A stretch of DNA of 10,603 nucleotides from Gemmatimonadales bacterium UBA2975. Lineage in GTDB: Bacteria > Gemmatimonadota > Gemmatimonadetes > Longimicrobiales > Gaopeijiaceae. Position 1 is the stretch's first letter. Each line of letters starts with the position of its first letter. The stretch is taken from contig DEAT01000050.1 of assembly GCA_002348265.1 (NCBI GenBank), positions 1 through 10,603 on the forward strand, read 5' to 3'. A program made the translations under genes and the position numbers. Shown here piece by piece: positions 1 to 7,045 of the stretch. The notes below the pieces were generated by a model. That model was not told the DNA's origin and searched no databases. It saw nothing but the letters and a program-made list of their open reading frames with translations.

Positions 1-387
1 TGGTTCACCGTAGACAACACCACCAGAACTGACAAACAATAACTTCTGCGTGCCGACCTCTACCGCAGCCTCAGCAATGTTGAGGAGTCCGAGAAGATTT
101 ATGCTGGCGTCGTTGATAGGATCCAAAACTGAGGATCGGACGTCGATTTGTGCTGCGTGATGATTCACGAGGTCGAAGCGGACTTCTTCGAAGAGACCAC
201 GGATTTTCGGATCACGAACATCCATCTCAATGAACGTTGCACCATCTGGAACGTTGGTGCGTTTCCCTGACGAGAGATCATCCACAATCCATACCTCGTC
301 TCCACGCGCCAGATAGGCCTCAGAGACGTGACTGGCAATGAAGCCGGCCCCTCCTGTGACAAGCACTCTCCGATTGTTATGTACCAT
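1..387 (-). CDS. NAD-dependent epimerase/dehydratase, GalE-like (3' part outside window)
   Basis: This is the N-terminal 129 residues of an extended short-chain dehydrogenase; the gene continues past the left edge. I translated it from the ATG at 387; an in-frame stop lies just upstream (400-402), which fixes the start at or after that ATG. Visible features are the NAD-binding Rossmann start VLVTGGAGFIASH (residues 8-20), a VDDLSSG stretch typical of the NAD ribose-binding turn, the HHAAQIDVRSSV segment, and FVSSGGVVYGEP at the cut edge, all typical of UDP-glucose 4-epimerase-like proteins. The catalytic YxxxK lies outside the window. The third glycine of the GxxGxxG motif is Ala18. The family uses NAD to interconvert or dehydrate nucleotide sugars in the cytoplasm. 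It starts about 30 bases after rimI and is probably cotranscribed with it. The exact substrate (UDP-Glc/Gal, UDP-GlcNAc or UDP-GlcA) cannot be told from this part. Confidence 0.85.
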   Translation of the reverse strand, partial: MVHNNRRVLVTGGAGFIASHVSEAYLARGDEVWIVDDLSSGKRTNVPDGATFIEMDVRDPKIRGLFEEVRFDLVNHHAAQIDVRSSVLDPINDASINLLGLLNIAEAAVEVGTQKLLFVSSGGVVYGEP

Positions 388-416
388 TTCTATAATTTCT
401 CAATTGGTCGCCCATG

Positions 417-887
417 CTATTTGATATGGAGTACCATCACTCGAGCATCTTCCCTCGGACTTTCATAGTATCCTAGACGTACTCCTGCGTCTTTGAACCC
501 AAACCGGGCATACAAATCAATCGCCTTTGTGTTTGAAGACCTCACTTCTAGGAACAGCTTTTTCAAATCACGGTCCCTAGAGACATCCAGTACGTGACGG
601 AGGAGATGAGCACCTAAACCACTACCTCGGCGAGCAGGAACCAGTGCCAAATTGGCTAACTCACCCTGATCCAATATGCACCACAGAACTGCATAACCAA
701 TCACCCTATCGATTTTGTCGACCATCACCATCAGTTCGACGCCCTCCCGATCGATCATGTTATCGAACGTTTCGGCCCTCCAAGGTTTAGTAAACGCCTC
801 CTTCTCTATCTCTACGACGGCGGCAACATCTTCTGCCATAAGAGTCCGGATCTCTAGCCCCCCTGGAAGATGGGTCGTTCTGCTCAT
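417..887 (-). CDS. rimI: Ribosomal protein alanine N-acetyltransferase RimI (GNAT family)
   Basis: A 156-residue GNAT acetyltransferase that would acetylate the N-terminal alanine of a ribosomal protein (S18 in E. coli) using acetyl-CoA. The start at 887 is chosen because its ATG overlaps the tsaB stop as ATGA; a longer reading from 935 would add 16 residues inside tsaB. The acetyl-CoA pyrophosphate-binding loop RRGSGLG is at residues 86-92, preceded by the beta-strand LANLALVP. It is followed by LEVRSSNTKAIDLYARFGF and then GVRLGYY, the usual RimI order. Length fits the family (about 145-160). The position right after tsaB is common in bacteria, where rimI, tsaB and tsaD genes often cluster. 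Some GNATs in this position may have broader substrates, so the protein target is inferred. Confidence 0.9.
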   Translation of the reverse strand: MSRTTHLPGGLEIRTLMAEDVAAVVEIEKEAFTKPWRAETFDNMIDREGVELMVMVDKIDRVIGYAVLWCILDQGELANLALVPARRGSGLGAHLLRHVLDVSRDRDLKKLFLEVRSSNTKAIDLYARFGFKDAGVRLGYYESPREDARVMVLHIK

Positions 888-1555
888 CCCCACAGTCGTT
901 CCGCACTCGACGGACGGATGTATTTGGGCTCCCAACTACCTGTGTCCGTCACCGGCCTTAAGCCACTCGGTTGCGCTATCCAATAACGGAGCAAGCCGTC
1001 GGCCATAGAAGCCTCCGGATCTGGGTCAACGACAGAAAAACCCTTATCCTCGATAATCTTTCGATGTTTCCGAGACGCGTCACCGACAAAAACCGCTCCA
1101 TGTGGAACATCTCCACTGAGGACGTCGCCTAATTGACCGCCATGGGGGCAGATCATGGTTCGAACACTATTACCGTCCACACTGTAACACGCACCGTAGA
1201 CGCGCTCAGCTCTTGCATCGAAAAGAGCGTAGCGTACCGCACCCACCTCTGCCATCATTGCCGCCGCAGCTAAGCTCGAAACGGCCCAGAGTGGAACGCT
1301 CAATCCTCTACTGAGTCCTTTTGCAGTAGCTGCTGCAACCCTGACACCCGTAAACGAGCCAGGACCTTCTCCAACTACTAAATCGGTCAACTGTTCCCGG
1401 CTTATGTCTGCTTCATCTAGAACTGCGGTGATGGTCGGGAGCAAATCGGATGCATGCCCCGCCTGTTCAGACATGTCCTTTCGCGCTAGCACGCGCCCCT
1501 CTCTCGCTATCGCTACAGACCCCACCGACCCCGACGTATCAAAAGCAAGAATCAT
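884..1555 (-). CDS. tsaB: tRNA N6-threonylcarbamoyladenosine biosynthesis protein TsaB
   Basis: A 223-residue ASKHA-fold protein. TsaB pairs with TsaD and TsaE to transfer the threonylcarbamoyl group onto A37 of ANN-decoding tRNAs; it is a scaffold partner of TsaD rather than the catalyst. The N-terminus MILAFDTSGSVGSVAI is the first nucleotide-fold phosphate loop. AGHASDLLP (residues 32-40) and GEGPGSFTGVR (62-72) are hallmark TsaB motifs. The C-terminal part ends in EPKYIRPSSAE, matching the family's conserved P-x-Y-x-R tail. The ATG at 1555 overlaps the tsaE stop as ATGA, and its own TGA overlaps the rimI start in the same way, so translation is probably coupled. tsaD and the threonylcarbamoyl-AMP synthase gene are not in this window. 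Confidence 0.94.
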   Translation of the reverse strand: MILAFDTSGSVGSVAIAREGRVLARKDMSEQAGHASDLLPTITAVLDEADISREQLTDLVVGEGPGSFTGVRVAAATAKGLSRGLSVPLWAVSSLAAAAMMAEVGAVRYALFDARAERVYGACYSVDGNSVRTMICPHGGQLGDVLSGDVPHGAVFVGDASRKHRKIIEDKGFSVVDPDPEASMADGLLRYWIAQPSGLRPVTDTGSWEPKYIRPSSAERLWG

Positions 1556-2016
1556 TTGCTCAGACTCGACGTATGGAACGAAGGGAGTTCCGGAGGACTT
1601 CCGATTCGCCTGATGTCTATATCTCTAAGCGAGCGGTCATCATGTGGGACGCTTAACCCAATGATCCAGTAGTCTGGAGGCATAAACGGACCCGCACGAT
1701 CTGCCCACTCGACCATTAGAATCTCATTCCCCTGACCGATCGCTGACCACCCAAGTTCCCACAATTCATCCGGAGACCGGAGACGATATAAATCGACATG
1801 GACAACCTCTCCACCTGACGACGTACTATAACGCAAGAGCAGATTGAAAGACGGTGAAGGCATATCAGCAGTTACACCCGCACCTCTCCCTATCGCACGC
1901 GCTAACACGGACTTTCCCGCCCCCAACCGCCCCTGCAACGCGATCACTACAGGGGTTTTGATCCTACTGCCGATCCTCTCACCCCAGCTTTCAATTTCCA
2001 GTTCATCCAGCCTCAT
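1552..2016 (-). CDS. tsaE: tRNA threonylcarbamoyladenosine biosynthesis ATPase TsaE
   Basis: A 154-residue P-loop ATPase (YjeE family) needed for multiple-turnover t6A synthesis with TsaB and TsaD. The Walker A loop is GRLGAGKS at residues 29-36. The switch-like SPSF is at 54-57, HVDLYRL at 73-79 and EW at 103-104, in the order and spacing expected for the family. Most family members have an acidic residue where Arg30 stands and Thr where Ser36 stands; Ser still serves as the Mg-binding hydroxyl. The ATG at 2016 overlaps the nadD stop (ATGA), and the stop overlaps the tsaB start, so the order nadD-tsaE-tsaB is read as one coupled unit. The C-terminal tail of about 25 residues after the core is not conserved in a way I recognise. 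Confidence 0.93.
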   Translation of the reverse strand: MRLDELEIESWGERIGSRIKTPVVIALQGRLGAGKSVLARAIGRGAGVTADMPSPSFNLLLRYSTSSGGEVVHVDLYRLRSPDELWELGWSAIGQGNEILMVEWADRAGPFMPPDYWIIGLSVPHDDRSLRDIDIRRIGSPPELPSFHTSSLSK

Positions 2017-2642
2017 GATCGGTATAGGCCTTCACGCTCAATGAGGAGAGACACTCCATTCGGGACCCAACCCTTGATCGAATCACCACAGGCTATCCTA
2101 GCACGCACCTCCGTTGAGGAGATATCAACTCTCTCCATGGGCACCCGAATCACGCCCACTTCCTCAGCTCCAGTGCTTCCTTCCCTATCCAATACTACGA
2201 TTTTCGCTAGCTCCCGGATTGAATGAGGCTCACGCCAACGATCAAAAAAAGCGTATTGGTCTGCTCCCATGATAAGAAAAATTTCACTCGATTCTCCTCC
2301 CGCATCCGCCTTGATCTCACGCAGAGTGTTGACCGTATACGACAAGCCCTCTCGCAGAATCTCACAATCATCGACACGAAACCGTGGCTCAGACTGAGTG
2401 GCCGTTCTAACCATGTGAAGGCGAATTAGAGGAGCGGCCTGCTCCGCCTCCAGCTTATGTGGCGAACGGAAAGCTGGCACCCACACGAGCTCATCGAGCG
2501 CCAGTACCTCTAAAACTTCTCTCGCTACCGAAATATGGCCCATGTGCGGCGGGTCGAATGAGCCTCCGAAAATGCCCACACGACGCCGTGACTTCTTGGC
2601 GTCGTTCAAAACTCGATCAGAGGTGGTCTCAGCCCCGTTCAC
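2013..2642 (-). CDS. nadD: Nicotinate-nucleotide adenylyltransferase NadD
   Basis: NadD joins nicotinate mononucleotide to AMP from ATP, giving deamido-NAD, in the cytoplasm. With the GTG start at 2642 it is 209 residues. The nucleotidyltransferase signature GIFGGSFDPPHMGH (HxGH) is at residues 23-36, followed by SPHK, the GADQYAFFDRW segment and, near the C-terminus, ISSTEVR (the ISSTxxR motif), all expected of NadD. The start is uncertain: GTG 2642 overlaps the end of bamD by 14 bases, while TTG 2609 and GTG 2579 give 198 and 188 residues, closer to the usual length (about 190-215). The frame is open up to 2777, but that part lies inside bamD and is unlikely to be translated. Its stop overlaps the tsaE ATG. 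No ribosome-binding site is strong enough to decide. Confidence 0.92.
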   Translation of the reverse strand: MNGAETTSDRVLNDAKKSRRRVGIFGGSFDPPHMGHISVAREVLEVLALDELVWVPAFRSPHKLEAEQAAPLIRLHMVRTATQSEPRFRVDDCEILREGLSYTVNTLREIKADAGGESSEIFLIMGADQYAFFDRWREPHSIRELAKIVVLDREGSTGAEEVGVIRVPMERVDISSTEVRARIACGDSIKGWVPNGVSLLIEREGLYRS

Positions 2643-3426
2643 CGTCCGTTTCGCTGCCTGTCTCGGATTCGATTTGGGCCGCCGCTTCAGAGTCTGGATA
2701 ACGCTGCAGTAAAAGGTCCCGAGCTGCCTCTGCAAGGTCATCGTACCCAATCTCAAGATTCGCGCGATAAACACCAAGGAGGGCGAGTGGAGCGAAGTCA
2801 GACTCCGGATAGAGGTTCGTCACAAACTCATAATACTTGATCGACGCATCCCACAGATTTCGGCGGAAGTAGAATTCGCCTGTTAGAAATTCTTTTTCCG
2901 CGAGTTTGTGCCTCAGCTCATTGGAGATCCTTGCAGCTTCCGCAGAAGCTGAGTTCCCTGAGAAGTCGATCACGACGTTGCGACAACTGGTTATCGCCTC
3001 CTGCGTGTAAGCCTGATCACGATTCGGATTCGGGGCTATCGCCGCCAAGGACTTGCAGATTCCCAAGCCAGCCTCGGGAGATCTCGCATGGCCAGCATAC
3101 CGGTCGAGAAAGCGCGTATACTCCGACCTTGCAGTCAGATAATCCCCGCGCTCAAAATAGACGTCCCCAAGCATCATCCGAGCTTCTGGGATCTTGCTCC
3201 AATCCCCATAAGAAATGAGGATGTGATCAAGCATCTGGATCGCTTCACCATAGTCCTCAGACTCATACCGTGCCGATGCCATGCCAAACAATTCTTCGGC
3301 ATTGAATTCCGCGTATTGGTTCGCCGTTCCTCCTCCACAGGCCGTCAATACAAGGAGTCCAACAGCTGTGTAGATCCCGCGTGCGAGCAGTCGCAACGAT
3401 CGGAGTTGTTCAGTATCCATATCCAC
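2629..3426 (-). CDS. bamD: Outer membrane protein assembly factor BamD (lipoprotein)
   Basis: A 265-residue TPR lipoprotein of the BAM complex, which folds beta-barrel proteins into the outer membrane. An N-terminal hydrophobic stretch ends in the lipobox LTAC with the lipidated Cys30, followed by GGG, a flexible tether. Helical TPR-like repeats follow: AEELFGMASARYESEDYGEAIQ near residue 45 and later units each marked by aromatic/Gly/Ala positions such as DVYFERGDYLTARSEY, GEFYFRRNLWDASIKYYE and a YP turn before DSEAAAQI. Length and layout fit BamD/YfiO (about 245-280). The start may be GTG 3426 or ATG 3420, two codons later; neither has a clear ribosome-binding site. It starts three bases after the stop of the preceding TPR gene, suggesting cotranscription. 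The C-terminal 14 bases overlap the proposed nadD start. Confidence 0.9.
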   Translation of the reverse strand: MDMDTEQLRSLRLLARGIYTAVGLLVLTACGGGTANQYAEFNAEELFGMASARYESEDYGEAIQMLDHILISYGDWSKIPEARMMLGDVYFERGDYLTARSEYTRFLDRYAGHARSPEAGLGICKSLAAIAPNPNRDQAYTQEAITSCRNVVIDFSGNSASAEAARISNELRHKLAEKEFLTGEFYFRRNLWDASIKYYEFVTNLYPESDFAPLALLGVYRANLEIGYDDLAEAARDLLLQRYPDSEAAAQIESETGSETDGERG

Positions 3427-3429
3427 AAT

Positions 3430-4407
3430 CTAACGGCAACGACTCGCGCGCACCTGTTCTCCCCCCCGTCCAAACCGGATCTCGTCGAATCTATCCTGGG
3501 CCAGCGCTTGGAGAGTCCCCGCCTGATCGACAAAGCGGACCTGGGAGTATGCGTCCATCGCTTCCTGACACCTTCCCAATCGACCTAGAATTTCTCCTTT
3601 CTCGAAAAGGGCCTGTGCCTGAATCGTTTGAGGCTGACCCACCTCGACGACACGGTTGACTAGTTCTAGGGCGCGCTCTAGGTCGGCTTGAATCTGCTGA
3701 GAATCTTCTGCTAAAACCTGATCGAGTAATCCCTCCGCGAGTGTGTGAGCACACGAACCGATGTGCCACTCTGCCTCACTGCGCTCCCACGGGCGCACCA
3801 TAGTCACAAAACGCTCGAAGAAGAGAAGCGCATTTTCACAATCACCTATTTCATCGTGCGCGACGCCCACCTCAAAAACTACGTCTGGCTCGGAATCATC
3901 CACAGCATCAGTCAGCGCCATCTGATAAAAAGGGATAGCCCGACCGTACTCGCCGCTTCTGTAATAGTGGCGAGCCAAGGAAAGTGACATACCCCCTACA
4001 CCAACTCCGGGTCGAAGCTGCAGAGCACTTTCAACCGCTGTCGCCATCGCAAAGTGATCATTCTCGTTTCTAGCGATCCTAGCCAAGTGCATAAGATCGG
4101 AAATCGCTTGGTCAATCAAGTCCGAATCACGAGCGGCCGCATCGGCATAATAAGCACCCGCATCATCTACCCTCCCCATCCTGGCATAGGTATGGGCCAC
4201 ACGCGCCGTCACAAATGGGTCGTCAGCACCTTGACGGATAGCGAGACGATACTCGGCAAGTGCTTCTTCGTAGTTCGCCTGTGCGAATGCCTCGTCACCT
4301 CTTTGTACTGCACCCATTTCAGTGTCTTGGGGGAAACACCCCACCCCAACACAAATCACAAATCCTGTAATTAGAAGGCCTGAAATACTTTTTGTTTTCA
4401 GGTTCAT
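3430..4407 (-). CDS. TPR-repeat protein, probable exported lipoprotein, unknown function
   Basis: A 325-residue protein built mostly from tetratricopeptide-like helical repeats. With the ATG at 4407 it begins with a basic and hydrophobic export signal (MNLKTKSISG then a hydrophobic core) ending in VGVGC. Cys24 could be lipidated, though Gly at the -3 position is not a standard lipobox residue. Repeat units include GDEAFAQANYEEALAEYRLA, ARVAHTYARMGRVDDAGAYY, SLARHYYRSGEYGRAIPFYQ and the region around GEILGRLGRCQEAMDAYSQV. The open frame extends to GTG 4479, but the extra 24 residues do not look like a signal peptide, so I prefer 4407. It directly precedes bamD with a three-base gap, so an envelope role, perhaps a periplasmic scaffold working with the BAM machinery, is a context-based inference. 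I do not recognise a named family. Confidence 0.82.
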   Translation of the reverse strand: MNLKTKSISGLLITGFVICVGVGCFPQDTEMGAVQRGDEAFAQANYEEALAEYRLAIRQGADDPFVTARVAHTYARMGRVDDAGAYYADAAARDSDLIDQAISDLMHLARIARNENDHFAMATAVESALQLRPGVGVGGMSLSLARHYYRSGEYGRAIPFYQMALTDAVDDSEPDVVFEVGVAHDEIGDCENALLFFERFVTMVRPWERSEAEWHIGSCAHTLAEGLLDQVLAEDSQQIQADLERALELVNRVVEVGQPQTIQAQALFEKGEILGRLGRCQEAMDAYSQVRFVDQAGTLQALAQDRFDEIRFGRGGEQVRASRCR

Positions 4408-4623
4408 GGCTAAACGGATAAACACGGATCGGATCGTACCCAGCTGGGCAATATGTTGATGCAACAAGAAAAAAACCACTTCAAGCTGAAAAAATTAATA
4501 CTCCAAAGTCGACATAGTCTTCCATTAAGAAAAGAACCTGAAGGTATCTGGAACTGTGCGGAGTTCGCACTCACTCGTCTTCTGCAATTCTCCGTCGGGT
4601 TCCGAGACAAGCAGGCTAATTGT
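4408..4623. other. Intergenic region between glycan block and TPR-bamD block
   Basis: About 216 bases with no supported gene. It holds A/T-rich tracts (oligo-A on the + strand near 4471-4477 and 4489-4494). An inverted repeat of six bases (4605-4610 with 4620-4625, nine-base loop) starts at the stop codon of the upstream gene and could protect or end its transcript, but no U-run follows, so it is not a standard intrinsic terminator. A second five-base inverted repeat is at 4556-4560 and 4566-4570. This is the only long gap before the housekeeping genes, so it probably carries their promoter. I looked for -35/-10 pairs on the minus strand and found only partial matches (for example TATTAA at about 4495-4500 on that strand) without a matching -35 at good spacing. 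Confidence 0.5.
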
Positions 4624-5595
4624 CTACAATTGATCCAGAATAGTTCGCGCGCGTGCATTCCGGCTCTCGACTTCTCTCTTGAAATAAGGCAAAGTCTTTC
4701 GAATGCCCTCTCGGAGGCTCACGGTCGCTTCCCACCCAAAAAGCTCGCGCGCCAAAGAGATGTCGGGCCGGCGCACCTTGGGATCATCGACGGGCATACG
4801 CAACATATTCAGTGGCGACGTACTCTTGGTCTCCTCAAGCACCATCTCCGCAAGCTGTAGAATCGTATATTCGTTCTGATTTCCAATATTGACTGGTCCA
4901 ACGTAGTCCGAGTAGAACAGTCGGACGATTCCTTCAACAGCATCATGCACATGACAGAATGAACGAGTCTGTTCTCCTTTCCCATATACCGTGATCGGAT
5001 CTCCCTGCAGCGCTTGAACGATAAAGTTTGAAACAACTCGACCGTCACCTGGTCTCATGCGCGGTCCGTACGTGTTGAAGATTCTAGCAATACCTGTTTC
5101 CACACCGTGGTATCTTTGGTATGCCATTGTTATCGCTTCGGCAAAGCGCTTAGCCTCATCATACACCCCTCGTGGACCGACAGGATTCACGTTACCCCAA
5201 TAAGTTTCGGGCTGCGGGTGGACATGGGGGTCACCATACACCTCTGAAGTTGAAGCGAGCAGGAAACGAGCACCCTTCTCCCTGGCCATACCGAGCATGT
5301 TGTGTGTTCCGAGCGAACCAACCTTTAAGGTCTGGATCGGTAGCTCAAGATAGTCGACCGGGCTGGCCGGAGATGCGAAGTGGAGTATCCCATCTATTTT
5401 TTCATCGAAATACAGCGGAAGGGTTACGTCATGCTCTACAAAACTGAAGCTATCAAAGACACTGAGGTGCCCAACATTCCTTGGCAAGCCAGTTACGTAG
5501 TTGTCGACACCTATGACCGAGTGGCCATCGAGCAATAGGCGCTCTGCTAGATGAGACCCCAGAAAACCAGCAACGCCAGTAACTACGATCCGCAA
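4624..5595 (-). CDS. uxs: UDP-glucuronate decarboxylase (UDP-xylose synthase)
   Basis: A 323-residue extended short-chain dehydrogenase that converts UDP-glucuronate to UDP-xylose with tightly bound NAD. The Rossmann loop TGVAGFLGSH is at residues 6-15 with GxxGxxG intact (G7, G10, G13). The UXS-specific FASPASPVDY is at 73-82, LLASTSEVYGDP with HPQPE at 112-130, NVNPVGPRGVYDEAKR at 135-150 containing catalytic Tyr145 and Lys149, then RIFNTYGPRM and GRVVSNFIVQAL, and near the end DDPKVRRPDI. These separate it from the ArnA decarboxylase and from GalE. The start is TTG at 5595: the codon before it, in the same frame, is the TAG stop of the UDP-glucose dehydrogenase, so no longer form is possible and the TTG gives the normal family N-terminus. 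Its substrate is the product of the upstream gene. A role in a xylose- or glucuronate-containing surface glycan is inferred. Confidence 0.95.
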   Translation of the reverse strand: MRIVVTGVAGFLGSHLAERLLLDGHSVIGVDNYVTGLPRNVGHLSVFDSFSFVEHDVTLPLYFDEKIDGILHFASPASPVDYLELPIQTLKVGSLGTHNMLGMAREKGARFLLASTSEVYGDPHVHPQPETYWGNVNPVGPRGVYDEAKRFAEAITMAYQRYHGVETGIARIFNTYGPRMRPGDGRVVSNFIVQALQGDPITVYGKGEQTRSFCHVHDAVEGIVRLFYSDYVGPVNIGNQNEYTILQLAEMVLEETKSTSPLNMLRMPVDDPKVRRPDISLARELFGWEATVSLREGIRKTLPYFKREVESRNARARTILDQL

Positions 5596-6954
5596 CTACT
5601 GGTCCAGTCCGATTACAGAGTGTATCTGATTTTTTGAGGCTAGAGCGGGTCTCCCAATCGAAACGTATTCGAATCCCATTCTTGCCATACTCGCAGGAGA
5701 ATACACATTCCTTCCATCCAAAACGAGTGGCCTCTTCATTAGTTCAATCATCCTATTGAAGTCCGGACTTCGGTACAGCTGCCATTCGGTATGTATTATT
5801 AGAGCAGATGCTCCTTCCAGCGCATCAAGGTTTGAGGAAGCATACTCGATTCGATCACCGAAATGGTTCTGTGCCGCTTTAAAGGCTACCGGATCATGCA
5901 CCACCACGCGCGCCCGTCGATCTAGAAGTCCCTGAACTGTTACGAGACTTACAGCCTCTCTCATATCGTCAGTGTTCGGCTTAAACGCGAGCCCCCAGAC
6001 GGCTACGGTCAAGCCAGTCAAATCCTCACCTAACCGATCAACCAACTTATTTAATAGCATCTTTTTTTGTGACTCATTTACGGCGGCTACAGACTCCATG
6101 ATGGAGCCGTCGACTCCGAAATCGCGCATCGTCTTCGCGAGAGCCTCGACATCTTTTGGGAGGCAGGATCCTCCATATCCCGCCCCTGGGGAAAGGAAGC
6201 TAGACCCGATCCTGGAGTCAGCGCCCACTCCTCTCCTCACTGCATCAACGTCAGCGCCTGTGACGTCACACAATCGCGCAATCGAATTCATAAAGCTGAT
6301 CCGAGTCGCGAGCATCGCGTTCGCCGCGTACTTGGTGACCTCTGCATCAGGAACATTCATGATTATCAATCGTCCGATACCATTCTCCACCCTCAGGAAT
6401 GGGGAGTAAAGTTCCTCTAACACATCTGCTGCGTGTTGCGAATCCACCCCGATCACGACCCTATCCGGCTTCATGAAATCGCCTACTGCAAACCCTTCCT
6501 TAAGAAACTCAGGGTTTGAACACACATGCACAGGCGCTTTTGTTTTAGTCGTGATCAAATCGCGGACGAGACGAGCCGTGCCTACTGGGACCGTGCTCTT
6601 GATGACTACGATCTTCTCATCCTGCATTGACTGCCCGATAGCACGGGCAGCGTCTAGAACATTTTGAAGGTCCGCCGAGCCATCCTCGCCCGGAGGAGTT
6701 CCAACAGCAATAAAAATGACGTCTGAGACTCCCACGGCCTCAGTAACGTCCGTTGTGTAGCGGAGACGTCTCGCCTTGAGATTCCTATCTATGAGGAGCT
6801 GCAGCCCCGGCTCATAAATAGGGATTTCAGCATTCTTTAGTTGATTGATCTTGGATTTGTCCAAGTCCACAGAAACAACGTCATTTCCAGCTTCGGCGAG
6901 GCATCCTCCGAGGACAAGGCCAACATATCCAGAGCCGATGATACCGACATTCAT
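5596..6954 (-). CDS. ugd: UDP-glucose 6-dehydrogenase
   Basis: A 452-residue UDP-glucose/GDP-mannose dehydrogenase family enzyme that oxidises UDP-glucose to UDP-glucuronate in two NAD-dependent steps. The NAD-binding loop GSGYVGLVLGG is at residues 7-17, the KSTVPVGT segment at 119-126, and NPEFLKEG at 147-154. The active-site GYGGSCLPKD has catalytic Cys264; its G-Y-G-G-S-C-x-P-K-D form marks a UDP-glucose rather than a UDP-HexNAc (WbpA-type) dehydrogenase, which would have a GGHC-like motif. The C-terminal UDP-binding domain holds WGLAFKPNTDDMREA. Length fits the family. The ATG at 6954 gives the standard N-terminus; a weak GAGAG lies nine bases upstream. Its TAG stop is followed at once by the TTG start of the decarboxylase in the same frame. 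A 140-base spacer separates it from the upstream aminotransferase gene. Confidence 0.95.
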   Translation of the reverse strand: MNVGIIGSGYVGLVLGGCLAEAGNDVVSVDLDKSKINQLKNAEIPIYEPGLQLLIDRNLKARRLRYTTDVTEAVGVSDVIFIAVGTPPGEDGSADLQNVLDAARAIGQSMQDEKIVVIKSTVPVGTARLVRDLITTKTKAPVHVCSNPEFLKEGFAVGDFMKPDRVVIGVDSQHAADVLEELYSPFLRVENGIGRLIIMNVPDAEVTKYAANAMLATRISFMNSIARLCDVTGADVDAVRRGVGADSRIGSSFLSPGAGYGGSCLPKDVEALAKTMRDFGVDGSIMESVAAVNESQKKMLLNKLVDRLGEDLTGLTVAVWGLAFKPNTDDMREAVSLVTVQGLLDRRARVVVHDPVAFKAAQNHFGDRIEYASSNLDALEGASALIIHTEWQLYRSPDFNRMIELMKRPLVLDGRNVYSPASMARMGFEYVSIGRPALASKNQIHSVIGLDQ

Positions 6955-7006
6955 CGAAATGTTCTCTCAGTTATGCAATGGAAGAACGCTACGTCCTGAA
7001 GCACTG

Positions 7007-7045
7007 AAAAAAAGAGGAAAATGGGATCTCCACTAAACTCTCCTC
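7007..7045 (-). terminator. Possible weak intrinsic terminator or attenuator hairpin
   Basis: On the minus-strand transcript, GAGGA (7041-7045) can pair with TCCTC (7014-7018) and is followed directly by seven U residues (7007-7013). The 22-base loop can form a small inner TGG/CCA stem. It lies in the 140-base spacer between the aminotransferase and ugd genes. The stem is short and the loop large, so termination would be partial at best. The region also carries a GGAG at 7040-7043 within the hairpin's left arm. Confidence 0.25.

Noticed and set aside
2643..2777. Longer N-terminus for NadD, opening at 2777
   Set aside because: The added 45 residues lie within bamD in another frame and precede the normal NadD start of the fold; no NadD needs them.
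3088..3588. 166-codon open frame on the + strand
   Set aside because: It runs antisense across bamD and the TPR gene, has no recognisable domain, and is a shadow of their codon use.
4408..4479. Longer N-terminus for the TPR protein from GTG 4479
   Set aside because: The extra 24 residues do not form an export signal, while the ATG at 4407 starts directly at one.
4605..4625. Six-base inverted repeat after uxs as an intrinsic terminator
   Set aside because: The stem is short and rich in A-U pairs, and no U-run follows; kept only as a note in the intergenic entry.
4453..4860. 135-codon open frame on the + strand across the intergenic gap
   Set aside because: More than half is antisense to uxs, and the translated residues resemble no family; the part in the gap is A/T-rich low-complexity sequence.
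5972..6409. 145-codon open frame on the + strand
   Set aside because: Entirely antisense to ugd, a clear conserved gene; no domain or ribosome-binding site.
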